From the NCBI GenBank assembly GCA_027624715.1, contig JAQBTV010000013.1, positions 1 to 33,687 of the forward strand: a stretch of DNA of 33,687 nucleotides, in the 5' to 3' direction. Both the position numbers and the translations under genes were made by a program. The notes under the pieces are model-generated. The model searched no databases. It was not told the DNA's origin and saw nothing but the letters and a program-made list of their open reading frames with translations. Positions 1 to 6,944 of this stretch are shown one piece after another; the stretch's first letter is position 1; every line of letters starts with the position of its first letter. The DNA is from Pseudomonadota bacterium (GTDB lineage: Bacteria; Pseudomonadota; Gammaproteobacteria; Burkholderiales; Eutrophovitaceae).

Positions 1-1223
1 TGATCTTCATGGAAGACGGAGACCTCGCAGAAATTACCATCAATGGGCCAATATTTTTTGATGCCGTAGGAGCCGTCGTTAAACGTACAGTTTACGAAAG
101 TAACCTTTCCGCTGACCAGGTCGAATTAGGTCAGTTCAAACATTACATGCAAAAAGAAATTTTTGAACAACCGGGTGCATTAGCAGCCACTTTAGAATTA
201 GTAACTGGTTCCAACGCGATTGTGCCTGAACTCTTTGGCACCGAAGCGCCTTCTGTCCTTAAAGATATTGAATCCGTAACAATTATTGCTTGCGGCACGA
301 GCTATCATTCGGGATTGACAGCAAAATACTGGCTTGAAGAACTTGCTGAATTACCAGTATTTGTAGAAATCGCATCTGAATATCGGTACCGCAAACCCAT
401 TGCTAATCCAAAGACCCTGATCGTCGTTATCTCTCAGTCAGGCGAAACAGCGGACACGATCGCAGCACTAAAATATGCGCAGAGTCTTGGTCAAGACAAA
501 ACGTTAAGCATCTGTAATGTGCCAGAGTCTTCAATAATTCGGGGTACTAGGCTTAAATTTTTAACGCGCGCAGGGCCAGAAATCGGCGTCGCATCAACAA
601 AAGCGTTCACAACACAACTTGCTTCCCTTTACTTATTAACGCTCGTGATTGCGAAGATAAAAGGAAAGTTGGGTGCAGATTTAGAAAGCAAACTCCTGAC
701 TGGTCTGCGGCACTTACCCGCCGCGCTAAATCTCGTACTTGAGATGGAGCCTCAAATCATTAAATGGGCAGCAGATATTTCTAAGAAACACAATGCCCTA
801 TTTTTAGGTCGTGGGATTCACTATCCAATTGCGCTTGAAGGCGCGCTCAAATTAAAAGAAATTTCTTATATTCACGCTGAGGGTTATCCCGCAGGCGAAT
901 TGAAACACGGGCCCCTAGCACTCATTGATGGCGACACACCTGTAGTCGCAGTTGCACCTAACGACGCATTACTCGAAAAATTAAAATCAAATTTATCAGA
1001 GGTGCGTGCGCGGGGAGGAGAACTATATGTATTCGCCGATGCTGACTCAAACCTAGATGAATCAGAAGGATTACATATCATTAAGATGACGGAACACCTT
1101 GGTCATCTGAGCCCCATTCTTCACTCCATTCCAATGCAGTTACTCGCCTATCATGTCGCCCTAGCTAGAGGAACGGATGTAGACAAACCCAGAAATCTCG
1201 CCAAGTCCGTCACGGTGGAATAA
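1..1223 (+). CDS. glmS: Glutamine--fructose-6-phosphate aminotransferase, isomerizing (3' part)
   Basis: GlmS makes glucosamine-6-phosphate from fructose-6-phosphate and glutamine, the first step toward UDP-GlcNAc for peptidoglycan and LPS, in the cytoplasm. The gene is cut by the window edge: the reading frame is already open at base 3 (codons for I-F precede the first Met at 9). About 406 of the usual roughly 610 residues remain, so the N-terminal glutaminase domain lies outside. Visible are the linker ([11 protein letters not shown]), the first SIS domain ([26 protein letters not shown]) and the second SIS domain ([37 protein letters not shown]). The family-typical C-terminus [13 protein letters not shown] is intact. 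Residue-by-residue similarity to E. coli GlmS is very high. The last codons are the sequence that TnsD-type proteins recognise in Tn7 insertion, which matters for the cassette that follows. No terminator of its own is evident after the stop. Confidence 0.97.
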   Translation, partial: IFMEDGDLAEITINGPIFFDAVGAVVKRTVYESNLSADQVELGQFKHYMQKEIFEQPGALAATLELVTGSNAIVPELFGTEAPSVLKDIESVTIIACGTSYHSGLTAKYWLEELAELPVFVEIASEYRYRKPIANPKTLIVVISQSGETADTIAALKYAQSLGQDKTLSICNVPESSIIRGTRLKFLTRAGPEIGVASTKAFTTQLASLYLLTLVIAKIKGKLGADLESKLLTGLRHLPAALNLVLEMEPQIIKWAADISKKHNALFLGRGIHYPIALEGALKLKEISYIHAEGYPAGELKHGPLALIDGDTPVVAVAPNDALLEKLKSNLSEVRARGGELYVFADADSNLDESEGLHIIKMTEHLGHLSPILHSIPMQLLAYHVALARGTDVDKPRNLAKSVTVE

Positions 1224-1561
1224 TCCCTTTAGGGGGTTACTCGGAGACGGGATTTCTCGTCCAGTTTACCGTACAGATCCGTACCCAGTCCCTGATGATT
1301 GGGTCGTATTCCGCTTATTAAAAGACCCTCTCTGACCTTGTAATTCGGCTTAGAGACGGTCTAGGGCTGACCTTCAGGGGTATAGCTGAAGAACTCATTA
1401 AAAACGGCTATAGGAGTCCTAGAGGGTTCGAGCTGGGACCAGAAAGCGTGTTCTCGATCTACAAAAAAAGGAAGGCTCGAGACGCTAGGCTGACTAGAGA
1501 GCCCGACATAGAGGTGCAGGAGGTGAGGATCAGCTGGTTTTGTCATACTCCCGTCACATAA
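1222..1561 (+). pseudogene. Frameshifted, 5'-truncated remnant of a recombinase-like HTH protein
   Basis: Two consecutive open stretches read as one broken protein. Frame 1 is open from the glmS stop to 1335 and includes RTDPYPVPDDWVVFRLLKD. Frame 2 is open from 1322 to the TAA at 1559-1561 and includes LSDLVIRLRDGLGLTFRGIA, then EELIKNGYRSPRG, ESVFSIYKKRK and REPDI. Removing one C from the CCC at 1326-1328 joins them as ...LLKD-LSDLVIRLRD.... Neither part has a plausible start codon, so the 5' end is missing at the glmS junction. The 'xxIAEELIxxGYRSPRG...VxSIYKK' pattern resembles the helix-turn-helix and DNA-binding part of large serine recombinases; this assignment is by eye only. The last bases run into the arsR promoter and operator. 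An open frame on the opposite strand (1361-1603) is taken to be its shadow. Confidence 0.5.
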
Positions 1562-1570
1562 TTCGATAAT
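1540..1570 (+). promoter_or_regulatory. Candidate arsR promoter
   Basis: A -35-like TTGTCA at 1540-1545 and a -10-like GATAAT at 1565-1570 are separated by 19 bp, slightly longer than ideal. The predicted transcription start falls within a few bases of the arsR ATG at 1580. The message may therefore be leaderless, consistent with the absence of any Shine-Dalgarno sequence before arsR. The -35 box lies inside the recombinase-like remnant. Confidence 0.45.
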
Positions 1571-1582
1571 CATAGAACTATG
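1557..1582 (+). promoter_or_regulatory. Candidate ArsR operator (26-bp imperfect palindrome)
   Basis: The 26 bases centred between 1569 and 1570 form an inverted repeat in which 10 of 13 base pairs match. The outer arms are CATAATTC (1557-1564) and GAACTATG (1575-1582), and the inner part is GATAATCATA. Size and imperfect symmetry fit operators of the ArsR/SmtB family. The site overlaps the -10 box and the arsR start codon, so a bound dimer would block transcription. The mismatched pairs are 1561/1578, 1565/1574 and 1568/1571. Confidence 0.6.
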
Positions 1583-1906
1583 AAAAATACAAACGCTGTC
1601 CAAACATTCCTAGCCCTTGGTCAAGACACCCGACTCAATGTGTTTCGGTTGATTGTTCAGAAAGGCGATACAGGGGTAAGACCCTCTCAGCTCGGTGAAC
1701 TGTTGGGTGTTCCACCAGCGACCCTGTCTTTTCATTTAAAGGAACTTCTTCAGTCGAATCTTGTGACGGTAGAGCGTCAAAGTAGAAACCTAATCTACAG
1801 ACCTAGAGCCGACATCGTTGAGGACTTGATGGAGTTTCTGCTTTTTAACTGTTGTGGTGGTAAAGACTGCTCCACATCAAAACCGAAGAAAGCCAAAGCC
1901 GAATAA
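1580..1906 (+). CDS. arsR: ArsR/SmtB-family arsenite-responsive repressor
   Basis: A 108-residue winged-helix repressor expected to bind the ars promoter as a dimer and release it when As(III) binds. The recognition region is around residues 35-70 (PSQLGELLGVPPATLSFHLK, then a wing with RQSRNLIYRP). The classical metal site in helix 3 (ELCVCDL) is absent. Instead a C-terminal cysteine cluster CCGGKDC places C91, C92 and C97 together, like the C-terminal three-cysteine site known from Acidithiobacillus-type ArsR. That suggests As(III) sensing by this cluster (inference). The tail is lysine-rich (KPKKAKAE). The stop TAA shares its last A with the ATG of arsC, so the genes are translationally coupled. 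No Shine-Dalgarno sequence is visible, so the gene may be leaderless and is likely autoregulated through the palindrome over its start. Confidence 0.93.
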   Translation: MKNTNAVQTFLALGQDTRLNVFRLIVQKGDTGVRPSQLGELLGVPPATLSFHLKELLQSNLVTVERQSRNLIYRPRADIVEDLMEFLLFNCCGGKDCSTSKPKKAKAE

Positions 1907-2394
1907 TGAAAACTTACAACATTTTGTTCCTCTGTACCCATAACTCTGCTCGCTCTTTAATTGGAGAAGCATTAGCCAGCACACAAACAAACGGGAAATT
2001 CATTGGGTATTCAGCAGGTTCGACACCTGGAACTTCCGTGAACCCGTTCGCTCGTGAAATAGCTGCTGATCTGGGCTATCCAGTCGACAAGCTGAGGTCT
2101 AAAAGCTGGGATGAATTCGCTTTACCCGACTCCCCGAAGATGGATTTCATCATCACTGTGTGTAACAACGCTGCTGGAGAGGTCTGTCCTGTATGGATTG
2201 GAAACCCAGTCACTGCTCATTTGGGATTCCCAGACCCATCTCAAGTAGAGGGTTCAGACGACGAAAAACGAAAAGCGTTTAAAGATGTGATGTTGGGGCT
2301 AAGAAAGAGGATTCAGCTACTCGCTGATCTACCGCTAGATCGCTTGGATCAGATGAGCATTCAAGCAAAGGTTAGGGAGCTGGCTAAGGTATGA
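1906..2394 (+). CDS. arsC: Arsenate reductase, low-molecular-weight phosphatase family
   Basis: Cytoplasmic enzyme of 162 residues that reduces arsenate to arsenite so the latter can be exported. The N-terminal phosphatase loop CTHNSARS gives the CX5R signature (C10, R16), and the DP at residues 110-111 provides the general-acid aspartate. Additional cysteines C86 and C94 in [13 protein letters not shown] are placed to relay the disulfide as in thioredoxin-linked, LMW-PTP-type ArsC, so recycling by thioredoxin or glutathione/glutaredoxin is expected (inference). It is not the glutaredoxin-type ArsC of plasmid R773. It starts on the last base of arsR and its stop overlaps the acr3 start by 4 bases (ATGA), giving a tight arsR-arsC-acr3 operon. 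Confidence 0.94.
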   Translation: MKTYNILFLCTHNSARSLIGEALASTQTNGKFIGYSAGSTPGTSVNPFAREIAADLGYPVDKLRSKSWDEFALPDSPKMDFIITVCNNAAGEVCPVWIGNPVTAHLGFPDPSQVEGSDDEKRKAFKDVMLGLRKRIQLLADLPLDRLDQMSIQAKVRELAKV

Positions 2395-3431
2395 GCGACA
2401 TAACCAAAAAATTATCCTTCGTAGATAGGTACCTCACGGTATGGATCTTTTCAGCTATGGCTGTTGGAATCGGATTGGGGTACTTCATACCTGAGGTGGA
2501 AGCATTCATCAATTCGTTCCAAGTTGGAACAACTAACCTTCCGATAGCTGTGGGTCTCATTCTGATGATGTACCCACCATTTGCTAAGGTTAGATACGAA
2601 GATCTTCAAGATGTATTCCGTGACAAACGGGTCTTTGGTTTGGCTATGCTGATGAATTGGCTCGTAGCCCCAGTATTAATGTTCTTCTTGGCTATAGCCT
2701 TCGTTCCCGATAAGCCTGAATATATGGCTGGGCTGATCTTGATTGGTCTGGCTCCTTGTATCGCTATGGTCATCGTGTGGAATGACATAGCCAAGGGTTC
2801 GACCGAATACGCTGCCGGACTTGTCGCTTTCAATGCTGTTTTTCAAGTCCTATTTTTTAGCGTGTACGTCTACTTCTTCCTAACGGTTCTTCCACCGTAC
2901 TTTGGATTGAGTGGCTCGGTTGTAGACATAACGATTGGTCAAATAGCACAGAGCGTATTCGTTTACCTTGGAATCCCTTGTATCGCTGGATTCCTGACGA
3001 GATTTGTGATGCTCAAGTTCGTATCAAAAGAGTGGTATCACGATCACTTTGTACCGAAGATCGGAAAGATTACGCTGATCGCCCTGCTCTTCACGATCGT
3101 AGTGATGTTCAGCTTGAAGGGAAGATTGATCGTTTCTATTCCGATGGATGTGCTGACAATCGCTGTCCCACTCTTGGTTTACTTTCTCGTAATGTTCCTC
3201 ATTACGTTCGCTCTTACAGGAAAGATGGGGATCGATTACAAAAGGTGCTGTACTCTGTCCTTCACGGCAGCGAGCAACAACTTTGAACTAGCAATCGCTG
3301 TAGCTATTGGGGTGTTCGGAATCAACTCTGGAGCAGCGTTTGCTGCTGTTATTGGTCCCCTTGTCGAGGTTCCAATTATGGTCGGCTTGGCTTCTGTAGC
3401 CCTGTGGTTCAAGAAACGATACTTCGATTAA
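2391..3431 (+). CDS. acr3: Arsenite efflux permease, ACR3 family
   Basis: Inner-membrane arsenite exporter of 346 residues with about ten hydrophobic segments, of the ACR3 (BASS-superfamily) type and not ArsB. Family signatures are present: the conserved cysteine C123 in [17 protein letters not shown], and glutamate E299 in [15 protein letters not shown]. These correspond to the two residues found essential in characterised Acr3 proteins. The C-terminus [15 protein letters not shown] is typical. No separate arsA ATPase is present, as expected for proton-driven Acr3. The start ATG overlaps the arsC stop by 4 bases. A strong hairpin follows the stop after a few bases, so acr3 closes the operon. 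A 102-residue open frame inside it (2978-3286) is a shadow. Confidence 0.95.
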   Translation: MSDITKKLSFVDRYLTVWIFSAMAVGIGLGYFIPEVEAFINSFQVGTTNLPIAVGLILMMYPPFAKVRYEDLQDVFRDKRVFGLAMLMNWLVAPVLMFFLAIAFVPDKPEYMAGLILIGLAPCIAMVIVWNDIAKGSTEYAAGLVAFNAVFQVLFFSVYVYFFLTVLPPYFGLSGSVVDITIGQIAQSVFVYLGIPCIAGFLTRFVMLKFVSKEWYHDHFVPKIGKITLIALLFTIVVMFSLKGRLIVSIPMDVLTIAVPLLVYFLVMFLITFALTGKMGIDYKRCCTLSFTAASNNFELAIAVAIGVFGINSGAAFAAVIGPLVEVPIMVGLASVALWFKKRYFD

Positions 3432-3458
3432 AAAAAGAGGGGCTAATTTAGCCCCTCT
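3431..3458 (+). terminator. Hairpin terminator after acr3
   Basis: AGAGGGGCTA (3436-3445) pairs perfectly with TAGCCCCTCT (3449-3458) around a 3-base loop ATT, a few bases after the acr3 stop. An A-tract (3431-3436) precedes the hairpin. Read on the minus strand this becomes a T-tract, so the structure may act in both directions. On the plus strand the U-tail is weak (GTTAAC). A second perfect 7-bp hairpin, ACTACCG/CGGTAGT with a 13-base loop, lies at 3463-3489. The remaining intergenic sequence to 3640 shows nothing else I can support. Confidence 0.7.
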
Positions 3459-3664
3459 GTTAACTACCGCTAATTACCACCACGGTAGTCTTCCCATTTT
3501 GACTGGGTGAAATCGTGAACGACTGTGGTTTGTAATAAAAAATCAGGACATCCCATCTGTTATAGGGTTTCTTTTGATTGTTTTCAGCGAATATTATCAG
3601 TGTTAAAGTAATGCAGTTATTGGTTAGATTGGTTCATATTAGCGTTTGAAGGAGAGTTTTAAAA

Positions 3665-4042
3665 ATGAAAAAAATATGTGCTTTAACGCTATACCTTTTT
3701 TTACTCACACCAGTGATTTCGCATGCGGAATGGATAAAAATAAACAAAGGGAAAGTTTTTCATACCTATACCGACCTCAAATCCCTTAACGTCCAACCGG
3801 ATGGCATATATGCGTGGGCGCTTTACGATTTTATTGAACCGCAACCTGAGGGATATCGGTCCGCTAAAGTGCTTTTTCAAATAGATTGCAAACAAACAAA
3901 ATATAAAATGCTTTCCGTCAATACTTTTGGGGCTGCAATGGGAGAAGGAGATGCCGGCATGCCTAAAAGATCAGACCGTTGGGACAATGCCACACCAGAC
4001 TCAATTGGCTTTCATATAGTTGGCTACATTTGTGCGCAATAA
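3665..4042 (+). CDS. Secreted surface-adhesin-E-like protein
   Basis: A 125-residue exported protein of unproven function. A Sec signal peptide is clear (MKKICALTLYLFLLTPVISHA, cleavage before EW). The mature part follows the pattern of the surface-adhesin E-like family of small proteobacterial proteins: an EW start, a 'yTDLKSL' strand, 'YAWALYDF', 'SAKVLFQIDC' and a terminal YICAQ. The two conserved cysteines are probably disulfide-bonded in the periplasm. The start is supported by a good ribosome-binding site (AAGGAGAG about 9 bases upstream). The gene sits between the arsenic cassette and a convergent small membrane-protein frame. The family name comes from a Haemophilus protein; an adhesin role here is not shown. 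Confidence 0.8.
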   Translation: MKKICALTLYLFLLTPVISHAEWIKINKGKVFHTYTDLKSLNVQPDGIYAWALYDFIEPQPEGYRSAKVLFQIDCKQTKYKMLSVNTFGAAMGEGDAGMPKRSDRWDNATPDSIGFHIVGYICAQ

Positions 4043-4044
4043 AT

Positions 4045-4242
4045 CTAGTGTCGCGTTAATTCCTGCCCAGCTAAAAACACAACAAAGAGTGCTGCAGCGC
4101 CAATTACCACATAGCTGATCAACCGAATGACGGTGACGCCAATTGATGCTGCGCGACTAAGCGGCTCTCTGCGCCCCTTTAATACTTGGATCAGCAACCA
4201 CCCAACTACAAGCCCCCCCATCGTCAATAGAAGTATTCTCAT
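4045..4242 (-). CDS. Small two-helix membrane protein (hypothetical)
   Basis: A 65-residue open frame with two strongly hydrophobic segments. The first is near the N-terminus (LLLTMGGLVVGWLLIQVL), the second covers about residues 35-62 (VIRLISYVVIGAAALFVVFL). A basic, charged turn (KGRREPLSR) joins them, so it would be an inner-membrane hairpin protein. It converges on the preceding gene with only two bases between the stop codons, and no other frame competes, which supports a real gene. Against it, no convincing ribosome-binding site is seen. Family and function are not recognised. Confidence 0.5.
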   Translation of the reverse strand: MRILLLTMGGLVVGWLLIQVLKGRREPLSRAASIGVTVIRLISYVVIGAAALFVVFLAGQELTRH

Positions 4243-4466
4243 GAGAAAATCGAGTCGTTACAGAGATTAATGTTATTCATACTTACAGCGTGTAGAGTTA
4301 GGTAGAAGTTGCCTAAGTGCTGATTTAAATTTCATGGGCAATCTCGTCAATTAAGGGTTGATGCCTACTGCTCCTATAGATCTTGAGCGAATGAAGCATA
4401 AAACCTTCCGAGAACTTTTCAGTGAATGAGGTATCGTAAAGATATTAACATATACAGACCTGTTTA

Positions 4467-4973
4467 ATGAAAAGTCACTGCCTCCTCACGGCTTTATTGT
4501 TTATTTGGACCTCAAGCATATCCACCACGTGGGCGACAGCCGCGGAAAGCGAACGCTTAGACGATAGATATTTAAAAAAACTACTCCTACGCATTCACGA
4601 TAAAACCGGCATGAGTATCCCTGACATAAAAAACCCTCACTTTCCAAGTGTTGAATTTGCCAGTCAACAACTTATCAATGAAATAGTTTGCAAAAATAAA
4701 AACTGTAACGCTCAGGCAGCCACCAAAGATACGACTATATTTTTGTTGAACGGCTTAGATGTAAACACTGTTGAGGGTGAAAGCATTCTCTACCACGAGC
4801 TGGTGCATACCCTACAATTTCATAACTTTGGCAAGAATCTGAACTGTAAGAGCTGGCTCAAACGCGAAGTGCAAGCCTATCAACTACAGGATGAATTCGT
4901 GAGTGCAAAGGGCTTGCATATGCCTTGGCTTAAAACCGTCCCCCGTTACTTAACCCAAATGTGCCCAAAGTAA
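4467..4973 (+). CDS. Secreted HExxH-motif protein, putative metallopeptidase
   Basis: A 168-residue exported protein. Residues 1-26 form a signal peptide (MKSHCLLTALLFIWTSSIST, likely cleaved after ATA). The mature protein has a HELVH zinc-binding motif (H110, E111, H114) in YHELVHTLQFHNF, followed 20 residues later by REVQAYQLQDEF, whose E134 is well placed as a third zinc ligand in gluzincin fashion. Cysteines at 75, 80, 127 and 166 could form two disulfides. This matches the layout of small uncharacterised bacterial proteins with HExxH plus E..AY signatures. Proteolysis is inferred from the motif only; substrate and partner are unknown. No strong ribosome-binding site precedes the ATG. The 224 bases upstream (4243-4466) hold only a possible 22-codon frame at 4361-4429. 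Confidence 0.72.
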   Translation: MKSHCLLTALLFIWTSSISTTWATAAESERLDDRYLKKLLLRIHDKTGMSIPDIKNPHFPSVEFASQQLINEIVCKNKNCNAQAATKDTTIFLLNGLDVNTVEGESILYHELVHTLQFHNFGKNLNCKSWLKREVQAYQLQDEFVSAKGLHMPWLKTVPRYLTQMCPK

Positions 4974-5062
4974 AGTAGGGTCCAATGGCGCCAATATGTA
5001 CCTCCGAGATCGTTTTCGAACTAAAATATGCCACATTCCTTTTTTAATAGGCAAATCTCATT

Positions 5063-5515
5063 ATGATCAGATTCCTAATCCAACTGAGCGTTATAGTCAG
5101 CATATGTTGTCCTGTGAGTTACGCCAATCTCGGAGACGTAGATGAATCCGATCTAGATAATCCGATCATTCAAAAAGGCAAAGCGGCGCTTCAAGAAGAA
5201 GATTGGTCGGCTGCGATTATTATTTTCGAACAAGCACTCCAAGATCTATCTGGGAGTGCTGACCTACAAAATTTCTTGGGTTACGCCTACCGCAAGTCTG
5301 GAGACCTAGCCAAAGCACTCAACCACTATGAGCTGGCCCTCAAAATTAACCCTGATCATAAGGGGGCCCTAGAATACCTAGGTGAGGCCTACATTACTTT
5401 AGGCGATTTAAAAAGCGCTAAGATTCAACTGGAGCGGCTAAAGCATCTTTGCTCGCCCATACCCTGTGAAGAACTCAAGGAATTACAGCAAGCCATTACT
5501 CATGCTACTCAATAA
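5063..5515 (+). CDS. Exported tetratricopeptide-repeat protein
   Basis: A 150-residue protein with an N-terminal signal sequence (MIRFLIQLSVIVSICCPVSYA, cleavage likely before NLG), followed by about three TPR units. These are around residues 38-62 (GKAALQEEDWSAAIIIFEQA), 69-96 (NFLGYAYRKSGDLAKALNHY, then ALKINPD) and 103-125 (ALEYLGEAYITLGDLKSAKI). Such proteins are periplasmic protein-interaction scaffolds; the partner is unknown. Near the C-terminus a cysteine pair (CSPIPC) may form a disulfide. The HAD-hydrolase gene begins 14 bases after the stop, so the two are probably cotranscribed. The signal region contains CC but not a convincing lipobox. Confidence 0.82.
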   Translation: MIRFLIQLSVIVSICCPVSYANLGDVDESDLDNPIIQKGKAALQEEDWSAAIIIFEQALQDLSGSADLQNFLGYAYRKSGDLAKALNHYELALKINPDHKGALEYLGEAYITLGDLKSAKIQLERLKHLCSPIPCEELKELQQAITHATQ

Positions 5516-5529
5516 CGATAATCAATAGT

Positions 5530-6171
5530 ATGGTAAACGCGATCCTATTCGACTTTGGCGGCGTCATTACTGAAAGTCCCTTTGAGGCATTCAATGCTTT
5601 CGAGCACGAACGCGGCTTACCCACAAACTTTATCCGAGATCTTAATAGTAGTGGGCACGATGTGAATGCTTGGGCACAACTTGAGCGAGGAGAGATTTCT
5701 CCGGACGAATTTGATGAATTATTTCGCAAAGAGGCGATTAACAAAGGTCACGACATCGGCGGATTAGAAATTCTCAAGTTAGTATTCACCCCCCTTCGAC
5801 CCCATATGATTTCTCTCGTCCAGCGTTGTAGAGCACAGTATCAAGTGGCCTGCTTAACCAATAATTTCCTAAGGACGCCAAAACTGGATAGCTTAGTCGG
5901 CAAAAAGCGATTAGACGATTGGCAAACAGTATCGAGAGAATTCCCCTACGTCATTGAATCGGCAAAAATTGGCTATCGCAAACCTGAGGAGCGATTTTTC
6001 CAAACCGCATGCGACGTGATTGGTGTTAAACCAGAACATGCGGTTTTTCTTGATGACATTGGTAGCAATTTAAAACCTGCACGAATCATGGGAATGACCA
6101 CCATTAAAGTGACTGACTCAGAGCAAGCAATCAGCGCACTCGACTCCATTCTCAAGGAAAGGCAACCCTGA
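5530..6171 (+). CDS. HAD-superfamily hydrolase (subfamily IA)
   Basis: A cytoplasmic phosphatase-like protein of 213 residues. HAD motif I is FDFGGVIT with nucleophile D8. The usual second Asp of DxD is replaced by Gly (DFGG), as in the branch that includes the N-terminal phosphatase of soluble epoxide hydrolase and ACAD10-like proteins. Motif II is LTNN (T110), motif III is GYRKPEERFF (K151), and motif IV is VFLDDIGSN (D175, D176). The alpha-helical cap lies between residues 15 and 90. Substrate unknown; the motif I variation suggests a reaction other than a standard phosphomonoesterase (inference). No ribosome-binding site is clear; translation may depend on the TPR gene just upstream. It converges on the SDR gene, 14 bases apart. 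Confidence 0.88.
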   Translation: MVNAILFDFGGVITESPFEAFNAFEHERGLPTNFIRDLNSSGHDVNAWAQLERGEISPDEFDELFRKEAINKGHDIGGLEILKLVFTPLRPHMISLVQRCRAQYQVACLTNNFLRTPKLDSLVGKKRLDDWQTVSREFPYVIESAKIGYRKPEERFFQTACDVIGVKPEHAVFLDDIGSNLKPARIMGMTTIKVTDSEQAISALDSILKERQP

Positions 6172-6185
6172 AGATGGCCCTCTAA

Positions 6186-6944
6186 TCACAAAGATCGTGG
6201 CTTGCGGGGCGCCCGTTTGAAGAGTTGATCATAAACCAATCGCGGCAAGAGTCTTAAAAAATACGCCACAATACGCATTTGCCACGGCATCACATGAAAA
6301 CGCTTTTGTTTATAGATTGCTTTTTTAATTGAGCGGGCCGCCGCTCCGGCGTCCATCAAAAATGGCATATAGAAAGGATTAACATCCGTCATTGCTGTTT
6401 TAATATATCCAGGACAGACAGTCAAAACCCTTACGCCACTTGACGCCAATTCTACGCGCAAGCTCTCCAAGTACGCATTGGCTGCGGCTTTTGACGCCGA
6501 GTAAGCTCCGGATCCCGGAATGCCTCGGAACCCAGCCATACTGGATATGCCAACTAAGGTACCCGAGCCCCGTTTCTCCATTGCATCAATGAAAGGTTGG
6601 AAAGTGTTCACTATTCCTAAAACGTTGGTGCGCATAATGCGCTCGAACACCTCTTGGTCCGCAACAAAATTCGTCATTGTGCCCACAGAGATTCCTGCAT
6701 TTGCTATGACGACATCTGGGACACCAACAGATCTTATAAATTCCTCTGCAACAGCTCGCATTGCTAGAGGATCACCCACGTCCGCACTGAAACTACATAC
6801 CGTCCCCGCAAGATCACTTACCAACAAATTCAGTCGCTCTAAACGTCTTGCAAGCAAGCCTAGAGCCACACCTTCATTGGAAAATTCTCTAGCTAAAGCT
6901 TCACCCAAACCACTTGACGCCCCCGTAATGAAAATAGTATTCAT
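6186..6944 (-). CDS. Short-chain dehydrogenase/reductase (SDR)
   Basis: A 252-residue NAD(P)-dependent oxidoreductase of the classical SDR fold. It has the cofactor loop TGASSGLG (7-14), NAG at 82-84, N108, the catalytic serine in GISSMAG (about S135), and the YSASK pair Y148 and K152. Arginines at 33-34 and 37 (ARRLER) favour NADP(H) (inference). The last 40 residues are basic with hydrophobic stretches (MRIVAYFLRLLPRLV), possibly membrane-associated. Its ATG overlaps the stop of the upstream DsbA-like gene by 4 bases, so it is the last gene of the argS-SPOR-dsbA-dsbA2-SDR run. This neighbour pattern is common in Betaproteobacteria, but the substrate is unknown. Confidence 0.9.
   Translation of the reverse strand: MNTIFITGASSGLGEALAREFSNEGVALGLLARRLERLNLLVSDLAGTVCSFSADVGDPLAMRAVAEEFIRSVGVPDVVIANAGISVGTMTNFVADQEVFERIMRTNVLGIVNTFQPFIDAMEKRGSGTLVGISSMAGFRGIPGSGAYSASKAAANAYLESLRVELASSGVRVLTVCPGYIKTAMTDVNPFYMPFLMDAGAAARSIKKAIYKQKRFHVMPWQMRIVAYFLRLLPRLVYDQLFKRAPRKPRSL

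Noticed and set aside
1361-1603. 80-residue open frame on the minus strand between glmS and arsR
   Set aside because: Antisense to the recombinase-like remnant and overlapping the arsR start; no recognisable family and better explained as a shadow.
2978-3286. 102-residue open frame inside acr3 on the plus strand
   Set aside because: Acr3 is intact in the other frame with all conserved residues; the alternative product has no recognisable features.
1224-3664. Intact Tn7-like transposon
   Set aside because: No transposase, TnsD-like gene or clear terminal repeats visible; only the position and a remnant support an insertion.
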